Below are positions 18,514 to 28,477 of a stretch of 64,000 nucleotides of DNA, piece after piece. A model generated the notes under the pieces. It worked only from the letters and a program-made list of their open reading frames with translations, was not told the DNA's origin and made no database searches. The stretch spans positions 62,001 through 126,000 of the forward strand of contig NZ_FNQY01000012.1 in assembly GCF_900107765.1 (NCBI RefSeq), in the 5' to 3' direction. This stretch comes from Arachidicoccus rhizosphaerae. GTDB taxonomy: Bacteria; Bacteroidota; Bacteroidia; Chitinophagales; Chitinophagaceae. Positions within the stretch are counted from its first letter, which is position 1. Every line of letters starts with the position of its first letter. Position numbers and translations under genes: made by a program.

Positions 18514-19665
18514 TTAACGATTTTTAAGCGGTACATAAGCCCTGTTCTCAGGACCATTATAATTAGCGCTGGGACGGATGATCTTACCGTCCTTACGCTG
18601 TTCAAAAACATGAGCAGACCAGCCTGTAATTCTGGAGATGACAAAAAGCGGGGTAAACATATCGGTCGGAATACCCATTAAATGGTAGGACACGGCGGAA
18701 AACCAATCCAGATTGGGAAACATTTTCTTTTCCTCCCACATCACCTGCTCAATTCTTTCCGCCACAGAAAAAAGGGTCATATCCCCTGCCTCCACAGATA
18801 ATTGGCGGGCCACCTCTTTAATGACTTTATTACGAGGATCAGCAATCGTATAAACCGGATGCCCAAAACCTATGATCACTTCCTTATTCTCCAGTCTTTT
18901 TTTAATATCGGCCTCCGCCTCATCAGCGGTTGCATATCTGGACTGAATCTCAAAAGCTACTTCATTGGCGCCCCCGTGCTTAGGCCCCCTTAAAGCGCCT
19001 ATTGCGCCCGTTATACTGGAATAGATATCCGAACCTGTCCCGGCAATGACCCTGGCAGTAAAAGTGGAGGCATTAAATTCATGTTCCGCATACAGATTTA
19101 AAGAAACCTGCATCGCAGTAATCCAGGAAGCGGCCGGAGGTTTCCCATGCAGCAAATGAAGGAAATGCGCCCCAAGGGTCAGTTCATTTGTTTCTACTTC
19201 TATTTCCCGGCCATCTCTGCAGTAATGATACCAATACAATAAGGCAGAACCCATAGATGCCATCAACCGGTCTGCAATGCCTTTGGCGCCTGCCAGGGGA
19301 TGTCCCTCCTTTTCCGGCTGAATGCTACCCAGAACAGACACATAACTGCGCAGCACATCCATCGGGTGTGTGCCCAAAGGCAGCATTTTCAGCACGACCT
19401 TGGCAGCAGCAGGTAAGCCTCTGGAAGCCATTAAACTATTCTGATAGGTATTTAGCTGCGCTTTAGTCGGTAAACTTCCATAAATCAGTAGATAGGCTAC
19501 TTCCTCAAAACTGGCCTGGCTGGCAAGCTCTAAAATATCATAGCCTCTGTAATGCAGATCATTGCCGCTTTTGCCTACCGTGCTTAGCGCCGTATTACCT
19601 GCAGCAACACCAGAGAGTGCCACACTTTTTTTGGGCTTAAAGGTATTAGATGGAGAATCGCTCAT
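18514..19665 (-). CDS. prpC: 2-methylcitrate synthase / citrate synthase family
   Basis: A 383-residue citrate synthase-fold enzyme that condenses propionyl-CoA with oxaloacetate. Visible blocks: the N-terminal [12 protein letters not shown], the first active-site His region EHEFNAST, the second His in the GGANEVA/GFGHPVY region ([17 protein letters not shown]) and the C-terminal Asp/Arg region with [20 protein letters not shown]. The short length, no N-terminal extension and the position between prpB and prpD point to methylcitrate rather than housekeeping citrate synthase. The gap to prpB is 4 bases, so translation is probably coupled. Confidence 0.92.
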   Translation of the reverse strand: MSDSPSNTFKPKKSVALSGVAAGNTALSTVGKSGNDLHYRGYDILELASQASFEEVAYLLIYGSLPTKAQLNTYQNSLMASRGLPAAAKVVLKMLPLGTHPMDVLRSYVSVLGSIQPEKEGHPLAGAKGIADRLMASMGSALLYWYHYCRDGREIEVETNELTLGAHFLHLLHGKPPAASWITAMQVSLNLYAEHEFNASTFTARVIAGTGSDIYSSITGAIGALRGPKHGGANEVAFEIQSRYATADEAEADIKKRLENKEVIIGFGHPVYTIADPRNKVIKEVARQLSVEAGDMTLFSVAERIEQVMWEEKKMFPNLDWFSAVSYHLMGIPTDMFTPLFVISRITGWSAHVFEQRKDGKIIRPSANYNGPENRAYVPLKNR

Positions 19666-19669
19666 AGGA

Positions 19670-20554
19670 TTATTTTTTAGATTTACTAAACAACGCGTCT
19701 AAATGCTGCTCATAGTCGTAATAATCGATGCTTTTATACAGTTCATCCCTTGTCTGCATGGAATCAAGCGCAGCCTTTTGTGTGCCCTCTTTTCTGATAT
19801 GTGCATACACATTTAAAGCAGCCTTATTGGCCGCCCTGAAGGCTGATAAAGGGTAAAGCACTAGGGAGACTCCCGCAGTCTTTAGCTCCTCCACTGTGAA
19901 TAAAGGCGTTTGACCAAATTCTGTAATATTAGCCAGTACAGGCAGGCCGGTCGCTTCACTAAAACGGGTATATTCATCCAGGCTGCGCACGGCTTCCGCA
20001 AAAATAAAATCAGCACCGGCCTCTTTATAAGCTACCGCTCTTTCCAGCGCTCTGTCCAACCCTTCTGAGGCTAGGGCATCCGTTCTGGCACCTATCACAA
20101 AATCAGGATCCGTTTTAGCATCCACGGCTGCCTTGATACGGTCCACCATTTCTGCGGCGGAGACCAGTTCTTTACCCGGCCTGTGTCCGCATCTTTTGGC
20201 GCCGACCTGATCTTCCATATGAACTGCTGCCACACCTGCTTTAATCAGAGATTTTATGGTACGTGCCACGTTAAAAGCGGAAGCTCCGAATCCGGTATCA
20301 ATATCCACCATTAAGGGTAAATCGCAGACATTTGTAATCCTGTCTGCATCAATGAGTACATCCTGCAAATTGGTGATTCCCAGATCAGGAATCCCCAAAG
20401 AGCCTGCAGCGACACCTCCGCCCGACAAATACACAGCATTAAAACCAGCCTGCCTGGCCAGTAATGCATGGTTGGCATTGATCGCTCCGACGATTTGTAA
20501 AGGATTTTCTTTTTTAAGGGCTTCTTTAAAGGCAAGCCCCTGAGAATGCATCAT
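19670..20554 (-). CDS. prpB: 2-methylisocitrate lyase
   Basis: A 294-residue isocitrate lyase-superfamily enzyme that splits 2-methylisocitrate into pyruvate and succinate. It has the [18 protein letters not shown] segment, the Mg-binding MVDIDTGFG, the catalytic KRCGH loop ([15 protein letters not shown]) and [19 protein letters not shown]. It is the promoter-proximal gene of the prpBCD operon, preceded by a TACATTTG -7 element and a leader hairpin. Two Met codons stand in tandem at the start; either can be used. prpE, acnD and prpF are not present, as expected for a PrpD-type cycle. Confidence 0.94.
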   Translation of the reverse strand: MMHSQGLAFKEALKKENPLQIVGAINANHALLARQAGFNAVYLSGGGVAAGSLGIPDLGITNLQDVLIDADRITNVCDLPLMVDIDTGFGASAFNVARTIKSLIKAGVAAVHMEDQVGAKRCGHRPGKELVSAAEMVDRIKAAVDAKTDPDFVIGARTDALASEGLDRALERAVAYKEAGADFIFAEAVRSLDEYTRFSEATGLPVLANITEFGQTPLFTVEELKTAGVSLVLYPLSAFRAANKAALNVYAHIRKEGTQKAALDSMQTRDELYKSIDYYDYEQHLDALFSKSKK

Positions 20555-20585
20555 ATAGTATATCTTTTAAATACAGGAAAGAATC

Positions 20586-20605
20586 ATTCGGCCAGCGAGC
20601 CGAAT
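20586..20605. promoter_or_regulatory. Hairpin in the prpB leader
   Basis: Perfect 7-base stem ATTCGGC/GCCGAAT with a 6-base loop between the -7 element and the prpB start. It would be in the 5' untranslated RNA or act as an operator; I cannot tell which. Confidence 0.4.
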
Positions 20606-20610
20606 ACTAA

Positions 20611-20618
20611 CAAATGTA
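20611..20618 (-). promoter_or_regulatory. Promoter -7 element of the prpBCD operon
   Basis: TACATTTG on the minus strand fits TAnnTTTG and lies 57 bases upstream of the prpB ATG. A TTTTG occurs 22 bases further upstream, slightly beyond the preferred 19-21 spacing. Confidence 0.6.
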
Positions 20619-20672
20619 CGCACTAAATTCTTAAAATATCCAAAAGAATCCTTGAAGCAACCGCGTTGTAAA

Positions 20673-20728
20673 CACCCGGATCCCAGGACAGGCAATCCGG
20701 ACTAGAACAAAATATTATCATCCGGGTG
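20673..20728 (-). terminator. Inverted repeats downstream of the enoyl-CoA hydratase gene
   Basis: CACCCGGAT (20673-20681) can pair with ATCCGGGTG (20720-20728) over 9 bases or with ATCCGG (20695-20700) over 6 bases; the two are mutually exclusive. It begins 29 bases past the hydratase stop on the minus strand and lies upstream of the prpB promoter. It is a plausible terminator, though the T-rich tail is weak. Confidence 0.45.
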
Positions 20729-20756
20729 AAGCTCCTATAAAATCCGGTTCAAGCTA

Positions 20757-21524
20757 TCAGAAAACAGGTTTACGTCGTTGCAGAAATGCACTTACCCCTT
20801 CTTTTTTGTCAGTGCCGTCAAATAATTTCCCGAAAGCTTCTATTTCACTTTGAAACCCGTCCTGCTGACCGGATTTATTGATCACGGCGATGGCCTGCTC
20901 AATGGCCTGAGGAGAATTTTTTGCAATCAACTCCGCCAGTTCCACTGCTTTGCCCAGTAATTCAATGGGAGCAAAAACCTCATTGACCAGACCGATCTGT
21001 TTTGCATATTCAGCGCTGATGTATTTGGCAGATAAAATCAATTCAAAGGCATGTCCCAGGCCCACCAGCGCCGGCAATCTTTGTGTCCCGCCATAACCGG
21101 GGATTAATCCCAGTGTGGTTTCCGGCAGTCCCAGTTGAGCCGTCTGTGCCGCATAACGAATATGACAGGCCATTGCCAGTTCCAGACCTCCGCCTAAAGC
21201 AAACCCATTTATAGCCGCTATAACAGGCACGGATAAATGGGCAATCTTATCAAACACGCTTTTTTGACCGGCAAGTGCCATATCGCGACCTTGCCGGCTG
21301 TTATAATCTGCAAACTCCTTAATATCCGCGCCGGCAACAAAAGCCTTTTGTCCGGCACCGGTAAGGACAATACAACGAACGGCAGGATTTTGGGCTGCAT
21401 GATCCAAAGCATCACTTAACTCCTGCAAAGTATCTTTATTCAGGGCGTTTAAACTTTGTGGCCGATTAATGGTAATAATCTGCACCTTGCCCTTTACCTC
21501 AATTAGAATGTTCATGTATTCCAT
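20757..21524 (-). CDS. Enoyl-CoA hydratase (crotonase family)
   Basis: A 255-residue stand-alone crotonase from ATG 21524 (an upstream GTG at 21617 would add 31 residues unlike the family). It keeps all active features: FVAGADIKEF near residue 65, the oxyanion GGG and first catalytic Glu in NGFALGGGLELA, and the second Glu in GLPETTLGLIPGYGGTQRL. It hydrates 2-enoyl-CoA to 3-hydroxyacyl-CoA. It could supply the hydratase step that the bifunctional protein at 14807-16909 appears to have lost. Transcribed in the same direction as prpBCD but with its own terminator-like structure, so probably a separate transcript. Confidence 0.9.
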   Translation of the reverse strand: MEYMNILIEVKGKVQIITINRPQSLNALNKDTLQELSDALDHAAQNPAVRCIVLTGAGQKAFVAGADIKEFADYNSRQGRDMALAGQKSVFDKIAHLSVPVIAAINGFALGGGLELAMACHIRYAAQTAQLGLPETTLGLIPGYGGTQRLPALVGLGHAFELILSAKYISAEYAKQIGLVNEVFAPIELLGKAVELAELIAKNSPQAIEQAIAVINKSGQQDGFQSEIEAFGKLFDGTDKKEGVSAFLQRRKPVF

Positions 21525-21642
21525 TTTAGTCGTTATTAGCTTTGAAAAAATGGGATTAAGTTTTGCCAGGTAAGTTACGACTTTTGCCGGTAAGGCCAGT
21601 CTCTCCCTTTTCAGCACCCATTTTCAAGCTTTAAAATCTCAA

Positions 21643-23223
21643 TTAACACCTCGCCCGGCCGGGTCTTTTTTTCCAGACAAATAAAAGCGGACGATACAGC
21701 AAAATCAGTATAAAAGCCGCAAACCCCAGTACAGCCAGCCACCTGAATATCTCCGTATTGGCAATCAGCAAAGCCTGGCTGGCCAGTTTAGCTTTCAGCG
21801 CCATTACTGATAAATGCACCGCGTCATTTTCCAGATGGGTGGCGCTTAGCTTATCCATCAGGCTGGACCACTCCTGCTGAAAGACCGGGTGCGTCTGGTC
21901 CAGGTTCCTGGTTAATAAAAACTGATATTTGGTACTTAAATAGAGCACCAGGTTTTGCATAAGCGCAAAACCTATGGTCGTCGACCAGAACCTGATGGCT
22001 GTACCCGTCTGCGAAGCATGGCTGGAAATAGAAGCGTGGACACTACCGATCATAAAAAACACCAGCGGCGTAAAAATAATCCCCTGCCCCACCCCTTCCA
22101 AAAACAAGGGAATGCCAATTGCACCTACTGTAGTATCCGGATAAAACAGAAAACTAAACCAAAGCATACTTGCGGCCAGTAGTAAAAAGCCAATGACAAA
22201 AATCTTTCTGAAACTCAATTGCCGGGCAAAAAGTAAATAGGAAATGACCACCCCGATAACAGAACCGGCCACGTTAATATACTGTATTTTTAAAATATAT
22301 TCCCAGGGCCATTTCCAGACCACGGACATTACCTGGTAGATATTGCCCATACTTGAACGCAAAATATAAAAGATGAAAAAGATGAAAATCCCGAAGACCA
22401 CTCTTTTAGATTTAAGCACAGAGAAATGGAATAATGGTCTTTTGCTTGTCATTTGAAAGAGCACAAATAAGGCGCCACATAAAATACAAAGACCTAAAGC
22501 AATGACGATCCTTGGAGATTCAAACCAGTCATATCTTTTCCCATAGATGAAAAAATAAGCTCCGGAAATCAGACAAATCACCATCAGCATCACCCCGGAT
22601 AAATTGAGTTGATACAGTGGCACTTTGGGAAACATCCTTTTAGCATTAAAAATGAACAGGTAAATCAACAGGGCCATAACGTGTAATGCGACAAGGCTAT
22701 AAACCATGACATTATGACTGTAATTTTCGATGGCGAATTTTATAATGGAAGTCGTAAATTTATCACTGGTGAGCATCAGCCCGTACAGCACACAATAGCC
22801 TATAAATTTTGCGTTAGGGTTTTTAATATGAGACATTAAAATAGGCAGTATAATGGCTCCTTCAAATAAGGTCATCGGCCCCTGCAAAAAACGCAATACC
22901 AATATAGCCTGAGGGTTCGTCGTCACGGTCATACCCAGCAAAATCAGGATATTGAGCATTGTCATCAGCAGCAGATATGACTTCACATTAATAGCACTAA
23001 ATAATCTGTTATGTAAAAACAATCCACAAACGATTAGTCCGTATGCCATGGAGAACATAAACTGTAAATCATCCGCCTCTACATCTAAAAAAGAAGCCGT
23101 AAATGTACTGTTCAGACTAAACATACTTAGCAGCATCAGATGCGGCAATAAGGAAATCGCCAGTAGCGGCACGATTAATTTTTCAGGAATCCAACTTTTT
23201 ATAACAGAATTTTCGCGCGTCAT
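21643..23223 (-). CDS. MFS drug exporter, EmrB/DHA2-like inner-membrane pump
   Basis: A 526-residue membrane protein with about 14 hydrophobic segments, the DHA2 layout. The N-terminal half has VLRFLQGPMTLFEGAII, corresponding to the R-containing motif C/B region of EmrB-type transporters, and PLFLEGVGQGIIFTPLVFFMIGSV in the second half. It is the last gene of a three-gene operon with a TolC-type outer-membrane channel and an HlyD/EmrA adaptor (11-base gap to the latter). Together they form a proton-driven tripartite efflux pump. The substrate is unknown; hydrophobic toxic compounds are typical. Confidence 0.88.
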   Translation of the reverse strand: MTRENSVIKSWIPEKLIVPLLAISLLPHLMLLSMFSLNSTFTASFLDVEADDLQFMFSMAYGLIVCGLFLHNRLFSAINVKSYLLLMTMLNILILLGMTVTTNPQAILVLRFLQGPMTLFEGAIILPILMSHIKNPNAKFIGYCVLYGLMLTSDKFTTSIIKFAIENYSHNVMVYSLVALHVMALLIYLFIFNAKRMFPKVPLYQLNLSGVMLMVICLISGAYFFIYGKRYDWFESPRIVIALGLCILCGALFVLFQMTSKRPLFHFSVLKSKRVVFGIFIFFIFYILRSSMGNIYQVMSVVWKWPWEYILKIQYINVAGSVIGVVISYLLFARQLSFRKIFVIGFLLLAASMLWFSFLFYPDTTVGAIGIPLFLEGVGQGIIFTPLVFFMIGSVHASISSHASQTGTAIRFWSTTIGFALMQNLVLYLSTKYQFLLTRNLDQTHPVFQQEWSSLMDKLSATHLENDAVHLSVMALKAKLASQALLIANTEIFRWLAVLGFAAFILILLYRPLLFVWKKRPGRARC

Positions 23224-23234
23224 TTTTTACTCCT

Positions 23235-24287
23235 TTATTTTTCAACTTTTTCAGCAGCAACCGTTACATTCATACCTGTCATTAACTTACTTAGGTCTTT
23301 ACTCGGGTTTAAAATTATTTTCACCGGAAAGCGCTGTTCAATTTTTACAAAGTTCCCGGTCGCATTATCGGGCTTAATCAGTGAAAACTCGGAACCGGCA
23401 GCAGGAGACAAAGACTGTACCTTTCCGGTAAATACCAGATCAGGATAAGCATCCGCTTTAATCTGAACATCCTTATTCATATCAATTTCTCCGAGTTGAG
23501 TTTCTTTATAGTTAGCTACTACCCATTTTTCTTCCGAAACAACCTGGACCAAGGCTTGTCCTGTTTTTATTAACTGACCGGCCTGGATATTTCTGGCGCC
23601 CACCCAGCCGTCGTAAGGAGCCACAATATAGGTATAGGATAAATTGAGTTTTGCATTATTTAACTGCGCCTGATCCAGATCAACCTCGGCTCTGACCGGT
23701 GCAATTTTGGTCTGTTCCGCAGTAGCATTAATCTGGGCTACCTTTAATTGCTGTTGAAGCGCTGCCAGCTTCGCCTTCGCCTGTTTATAATTAGCCTCCA
23801 TCGTTTCAAATTGTTGCAGTGTTGCGGCCTCCTGGTCTACCAGGTTTTTAAACCTTTGATAATCCTGCTGCGTCTTCCATACATCTATTTTGGCGGCTTC
23901 TATGTTCGCTTCAATAATCTGCGTATCGTTTTGTTTGGCCTTAACGGTGGTCTCATAGGTCGCAACAGACTGCGCAGTACTGGTCAGATTCGCCTGGGCA
24001 ATTTTCACCTGATTGATAAATTCCCTGTCATCAATCACCACCAGGGTATCGCCCTTATGTACAAACTGATTTTCCTTAAATCTGACTTCCTGAATAAAGC
24101 CGGATACCTTGCTGGCCACCGGGGTGATGTATTGACGGACCTGTGCATTATTGGTATTCACATGAGAGGAGGAAAACAGGTAGAACCAGCCCACCGTAAG
24201 CACGCCAATCCCTACAAATACCCAGGCGATAACACTTAATACCCTATTGGTAATTTTTTCTTTTTTTGTCAATTGCTTTGCTGTCAT
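23235..24287 (-). CDS. HlyD/EmrA-family periplasmic adaptor
   Basis: A 350-residue membrane-fusion protein: one N-terminal membrane anchor (VIAWVFVGIGVLTVGWFYLF), the first half of the biotinyl-lipoyl fold (VASKVSGFIQEVRFKENQFVHKGDTLVVID), a long coiled-coil hairpin rich in Ala, Gln and Lys (about residues 85-210), then YIVAPYDGWVGARNIQAGQLIKTGQALVQVV and the beta-barrel domain. It links the EmrB-like pump to the TolC-like channel across the periplasm. The gene lies 4 bases after tolC and 11 before the pump gene. Confidence 0.9.
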   Translation of the reverse strand: MTAKQLTKKEKITNRVLSVIAWVFVGIGVLTVGWFYLFSSSHVNTNNAQVRQYITPVASKVSGFIQEVRFKENQFVHKGDTLVVIDDREFINQVKIAQANLTSTAQSVATYETTVKAKQNDTQIIEANIEAAKIDVWKTQQDYQRFKNLVDQEAATLQQFETMEANYKQAKAKLAALQQQLKVAQINATAEQTKIAPVRAEVDLDQAQLNNAKLNLSYTYIVAPYDGWVGARNIQAGQLIKTGQALVQVVSEEKWVVANYKETQLGEIDMNKDVQIKADAYPDLVFTGKVQSLSPAAGSEFSLIKPDNATGNFVKIEQRFPVKIILNPSKDLSKLMTGMNVTVAAEKVEK

Positions 24288-24291
24288 TTTA

Positions 24292-25623
24292 TTATAATTT
24301 TCCTAATACGTAACCTAATTGATAGTATTTTAATTGTTTATCGATAAGCAGTGAGATGTATTCTGACTGCGCCTCCAGATTGGCATTGTCCGCATCCATC
24401 AGCTCCGTTATCAGACTCAGCTGGTTGGCATATTTTAAACGGACAATCCGGTAGTTTTCCTTTGCCTGATCAATCGCTTCTTTGGCAATGCCGATTTTCT
24501 TGTCTGCTTCCACCAGTCTCTTCTCAGCAGCATACACATCGTGCCTCAGCTGGTCTTTCTGATCCTCTACCTGTAGTTGAGCCATATAAACATTTTGATT
24601 CGCCTTTTTCACCTTTACCTTGTTTTTAAATAATCCGGATAAAGGCATCGTAAGATTTACGCCGACCTTACCAAACCGGTATAAATATTCTTCCGGAGGG
24701 AAAAACATAAAATTGGGATAGCTATAACCATATTCTCCCCCTGCCGTTATCCGGGGTAGGACATTTGTTTTTGTAATTTTTTTGGCTATCTCAGAGCTTT
24801 CGGCATTTTTTTTCGCAATAGCGACCGTTTCATTATTGTTATAAGCCTCCGTTACCATCTGATCCATACCGGCTATAAGGGTGGTCTCAGTAAAAAGACT
24901 GTCTGTATTTATATGCAGATCCACCTCTTCATCAATCGCTAACAGGGTTTTTACCTTATGTTCCAATATGGCGATTTCCTGTTCTAATTCAGAAGCGGTC
25001 ATTCTGTGTTTTGACAATTGCAGCTTCGTTCTCAATACGTCATTATAGGTAACGGCTCCATTTTTTTTCAGGGTTTCTGATTGCCTGATCACCGCAGAAT
25101 CCTCGTGCATTTTATCAAAAATCAGTTTTTGTTGTCTATGCAGATTCAGCGCCTGCAGATAATCTGTAATGACTTCTAATTTTACCTTTCTTTCTTCTTG
25201 TCTGGACTTAAGCCCTTCCACTTCCAGGGCCACATTGGCCTTTTCATCTTCCAGTTTCAGCTTACCGCCTTCATATATGGGCATTTCTGCTTTCAGGGTA
25301 AAATCATATTGCTCTCTGGGCACTTCGTAACTGGTTGCTTTATGGGTCAGCCCGTTTTCAAATTGATTTAAATTGCTGAGGATGGCATAGCTCGTATGAA
25401 ATTCAACATCAGGCAGTCTGTCATTTTTAGTATCCGCTACATCTAAGGCTGCAATGGAGTGCTTAACCGTTTGTATTTTCAGCTTTTTATTCTGCTCCAG
25501 GGCCAGATTAATCGCATCGCTTAATTTTAAATCTTGATAATCAGCAGCTTGCTGAGAAATCCCGGCAAAGCATGCTAATAAAAAGCAAATCAGTAATGCA
25601 TATTTAACTAAGTTCGATTTCAT
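24292..25623 (-). CDS. TolC-family outer-membrane efflux protein
   Basis: A 443-residue protein with a signal peptide (LVKYALLICFLLACFAGISQ) and two repeats of long helices interrupted by short strands, as in TolC. The repeats begin with LKLSDAINLALEQNKKLK and the second half carries the matching VTEAYNNNETVAIAKKNAESSE segment; DLPDVEFHTSYAIL-like and PRITAGGEYGYSYP strands are the barrel parts. First gene of the efflux operon, with a divergent AraC regulator 143 bases away. Confidence 0.9.
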   Translation of the reverse strand: MKSNLVKYALLICFLLACFAGISQQAADYQDLKLSDAINLALEQNKKLKIQTVKHSIAALDVADTKNDRLPDVEFHTSYAILSNLNQFENGLTHKATSYEVPREQYDFTLKAEMPIYEGGKLKLEDEKANVALEVEGLKSRQEERKVKLEVITDYLQALNLHRQQKLIFDKMHEDSAVIRQSETLKKNGAVTYNDVLRTKLQLSKHRMTASELEQEIAILEHKVKTLLAIDEEVDLHINTDSLFTETTLIAGMDQMVTEAYNNNETVAIAKKNAESSEIAKKITKTNVLPRITAGGEYGYSYPNFMFFPPEEYLYRFGKVGVNLTMPLSGLFKNKVKVKKANQNVYMAQLQVEDQKDQLRHDVYAAEKRLVEADKKIGIAKEAIDQAKENYRIVRLKYANQLSLITELMDADNANLEAQSEYISLLIDKQLKYYQLGYVLGKL

Positions 25624-25766
25624 TTTGATGTCCTAATTTTTAATTGACAATGCAAAATTACCGCGACCTTTATTCGATTTTTTGATAAAATAGGAATTAA
25701 ATTTGTCCATTTACGCCATTTTTGATTTACCTTGCATATAACAAATAATCGTTAGCAGACAGGCAG

Positions 25767-26567
25767 ATGGATATACAAGAAATTTTAAATGAGATAGACC
25801 GGCCAGATATTGCGTTTTTCGTCAATAACATGCATATAGGTGCGGCTGAGACCCCTATTCAAAAACATAATAAGGGGCAACTGGTCTATGCTGAAGGGGG
25901 AATTGTACATGTTTTTATAGAAAACAAGCACTGGTATCTGGCGGCCAGGTGCTTTCTTTGGATTCCGGCCCATATGGAGCATTATTTTATGATTTCCAGT
26001 AAAAATGTAGAACTCTATAATCTTTATTTTAAACCCGGAAAATCCGAAGTCGCCTTTTTTCAACAACCCAATATCTACTTCGCCAATGATCTGCTTCGGG
26101 AAATGATTCTTTTTACCAGGGACTGGTTTGGCAATATCACCAAACAGGAACCCGCCAAATATTATTTTATTAAAGCGATCCAGGAAAACCTGCCTGTCGT
26201 GGAAAGCACCAAACACCCGATTGTCACGCAACATCCCTTTCCTACGGATCCGAAGCTCTTTGAGATCGCGCATTACCTGAGAAATAACCTGGACACCAAT
26301 TATACCATCGAGGAGATTGCAGAAAAATTCGGTATGAGTACCAGAAGTCTTTCCAGAAAATTCAAAGAGAATCTGGGCATGAATTACGTCCGTTTTCTTA
26401 GATCCTTACGGATTACCCAGGCCCTGGAACTACTTGCTGAGCAAAAATATAATATCTATGAAATTGCCATGATGGTTGGCTATGGCTCTCTGGCCAGTTT
26501 TAGTAATGTCTTTTACAAAGTTGCCGGTATCCGTCCGACTGATTACGCTAAACTACTCAGCAAATAA
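25767..26567 (+). CDS. AraC-family regulator of the efflux operon
   Basis: A 266-residue regulator. The N-terminal part (GQLVYAEGGIVHVFIENKHWYLAARCFLWIPAHMEHYF) is a typical AraC cupin sensor, and the C-terminal DNA-binding domain has YTIEEIAEKFGMSTRSLSRKF and IYEIAMMVGYGSLASFSNVFYKVAGIRPTDY. It is divergent from the tolC-emrA-emrB-like operon with a 143-base shared intergenic region, so it most likely controls that pump. The pattern is common for Bacteroidota EmrAB pumps (family knowledge). Confidence 0.87.
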   Translation: MDIQEILNEIDRPDIAFFVNNMHIGAAETPIQKHNKGQLVYAEGGIVHVFIENKHWYLAARCFLWIPAHMEHYFMISSKNVELYNLYFKPGKSEVAFFQQPNIYFANDLLREMILFTRDWFGNITKQEPAKYYFIKAIQENLPVVESTKHPIVTQHPFPTDPKLFEIAHYLRNNLDTNYTIEEIAEKFGMSTRSLSRKFKENLGMNYVRFLRSLRITQALELLAEQKYNIYEIAMMVGYGSLASFSNVFYKVAGIRPTDYAKLLSK

Positions 26568-26787
26568 CAGGCGGAGCCTTTAAATAATAAAAACTATCCT
26601 GTCCCCTCCGGCTTAAATATGCTATCTTACGGGCACATCTTTTTGAATTAAATTCAGGGATCCTGAAAATAAAAACAACTGGAATTCGTTTTTAATAAAA
26701 GCAAATATTCGTAGAAAAAACTATTGATTATAAAGGCATTATGAAAATAAATCAAAAACAATAACCGCCATCCCCCAAGCTTTCATT

Positions 26788-27462
26788 ATGAAGAAGATTT
26801 TATGTCTGCTATTTATCACCCTGTCCTTATCTGGATTTGCTCAGTCGAGGTATCAACTTTTTGTGGATTCCTTAGGCATAGTTGTTAGTGATTACATTGA
26901 GAGTCATGCATCTTCTGGCATGGATAGCGCCGGTTTTATGCAATATTTTACACAGACGGCCAAAAATATAACCGGAAGTCTGGATACTTTGACCGCCGAT
27001 CAACGCAGGGACTTACCTGCCTTAATCATTTTCAGGGTATTACACCATAGTAATCTGGTGACGGCTTATCTGACAAATAAAGTAGAAGGCAGTAAATATT
27101 GGACTCATTCAGACGAGATGCCTGCATCCTCTATCAGTGAGGCCGATCTGGCAAGTTTCTGGACGCATAAAAAATTCATTTATCATGATACGGACACTTC
27201 CATCGTTCACCTGACACTGGATCAGAACTTCTGGATAGATTCCATGGCAGACAATACCTATTCAAAACTTACCGTTCAAAAGCTAAACAACCAAACCTTT
27301 CAAAGTACGTTTATAAAAAGCAACAATAAAATTAAACGACTGGCCAGTATTCCGGGAGACATCTATCACTATCAGATCTTAGAAAAAAGTGACCATTCCT
27401 ATAAAGTCGCTACCCACATGAATGGGATCTCTACCTATTTTATTTTTGAATTGGAATATTAA
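26788..27462 (+). CDS. Secreted protein of unknown function
   Basis: A 224-residue protein with a clear signal peptide (MKKILCLLFITLSLSGFAQS). I do not recognise the family. The mature part is mixed alpha/beta with no cysteines and no repeats; it has a helical first half (YIESHASSGMDSAGFMQYF) and a strand-rich second half (IVHLTLDQNFWIDSMADNTYSKLTVQKL). It stands alone, with about 220 bases upstream that hold no recognisable signal, and converges with the broken DUF6929-like gene. Confidence 0.6.
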   Translation: MKKILCLLFITLSLSGFAQSRYQLFVDSLGIVVSDYIESHASSGMDSAGFMQYFTQTAKNITGSLDTLTADQRRDLPALIIFRVLHHSNLVTAYLTNKVEGSKYWTHSDEMPASSISEADLASFWTHKKFIYHDTDTSIVHLTLDQNFWIDSMADNTYSKLTVQKLNNQTFQSTFIKSNNKIKRLASIPGDIYHYQILEKSDHSYKVATHMNGISTYFIFELEY

Positions 27463-27511
27463 GGATAATGCCGGGTTTCAGGGCTTTGTCCTTTCACCAT
27501 TCAACAATTTG

Positions 27512-28355
27512 CTAATCAACAGCTGCGAACTGATAAATAGGACAAATCATATTAGAAACGTCGTCCGGATCCTCACAAAACAGAAAATTCATCTGACCTG
27601 ATTTTGCCTGAGGTGCAAAAATACTATCCTTATATACAGTAAGCCCTTCCAGTTTCTTTTGATCAGAGAGTCGCCGTACGGGGCCTAATGACCAGCTATC
27701 CAGATCCAGATAACTCAAAAAACTACCCTTATTGGCACCATCCTCGAAATTACTCGCTTTGTCCTCGGCCGTAGCTAAAAACCAAAGCCGGTTACCCGAC
27801 AGCACACCATCCGAAAAACCGGACGGGTACCCCTCTATCGGAGGTAACGAAGTCCGGTGCACCTCAATGGTCTTTTGATCAAAACCCAGTGCCGTATCTC
27901 CTTTAAAAGTAAAAACAATGTTTTGCCGCAGGGGGCCATTGCCTCGATTCAAAAAATACCAGGTGCCTTCTCTAAAGGCAATACCCTCAATATTAAAGTT
28001 TTCCCCGTCGAGTCCACCCTTTACAGCCAAAGCCCGGTACAGGCTGTCAAGTGCTATAAACTGAACGCGATGACTCCTTTTATGATATATAAATGCTTTT
28101 CTGCGATTGGCGGTAGAACCTGAACCAACGGCAACCAGGCCATCTCCTGCCGGACAGATCGCTTATGGTCTCACCACCTTGCGTACTGTCCAGCAGTATT
28201 TTATGCAATATACGGGTGCCTATGTCATAGTGGTATAAATAAGGGCTGTTGTCTGCCACCACATACAGTTGCTGGCCTGCCTGATAATACAACCCTGAAG
28301 CTGCACTTATACCTGCAATTTGCAAAAAAAAAATCAGAGAAGAGAGTATATTCAT
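27512..28355 (-). pseudogene. DUF6929-like beta-propeller gene broken by a frameshift
   Basis: Two minus-strand frames together make one protein of about 280 residues. The first (from ATG 28355) has a signal peptide and GLYYQAGQQLYVVADNSPYL up to GGETISDL; the second continues with GDGLVAVGSGSTANRR and runs to the stop at 27512. The junction is near 28155-28165 and is explained by one extra base; DGLxAxGSGST is the hallmark of the DUF6929 family. The break is not in a homopolymer, so a real mutation is likelier than for the acyltransferase below, but a sequencing error is still possible. A 10-T run lies in the signal peptide. Confidence 0.7.
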
Positions 28356-28477
28356 AATCAGAAATTCAACAAATATCAGCCACTTTCATTTTCCTGAAGC
28401 AAATGAACCGTTGCGAAAGGATTGGCTTATGACGATCTACTGTTCAAAGCAAGTCCCGGAGAATTCAACCTAATGCA

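Noticed and set aside
28321-28335. 10-T run in the signal peptide of the DUF6929-like gene as the cause of its frameshift
   Set aside because: The first frame is correct on both sides of the run; the actual break is near 28160.
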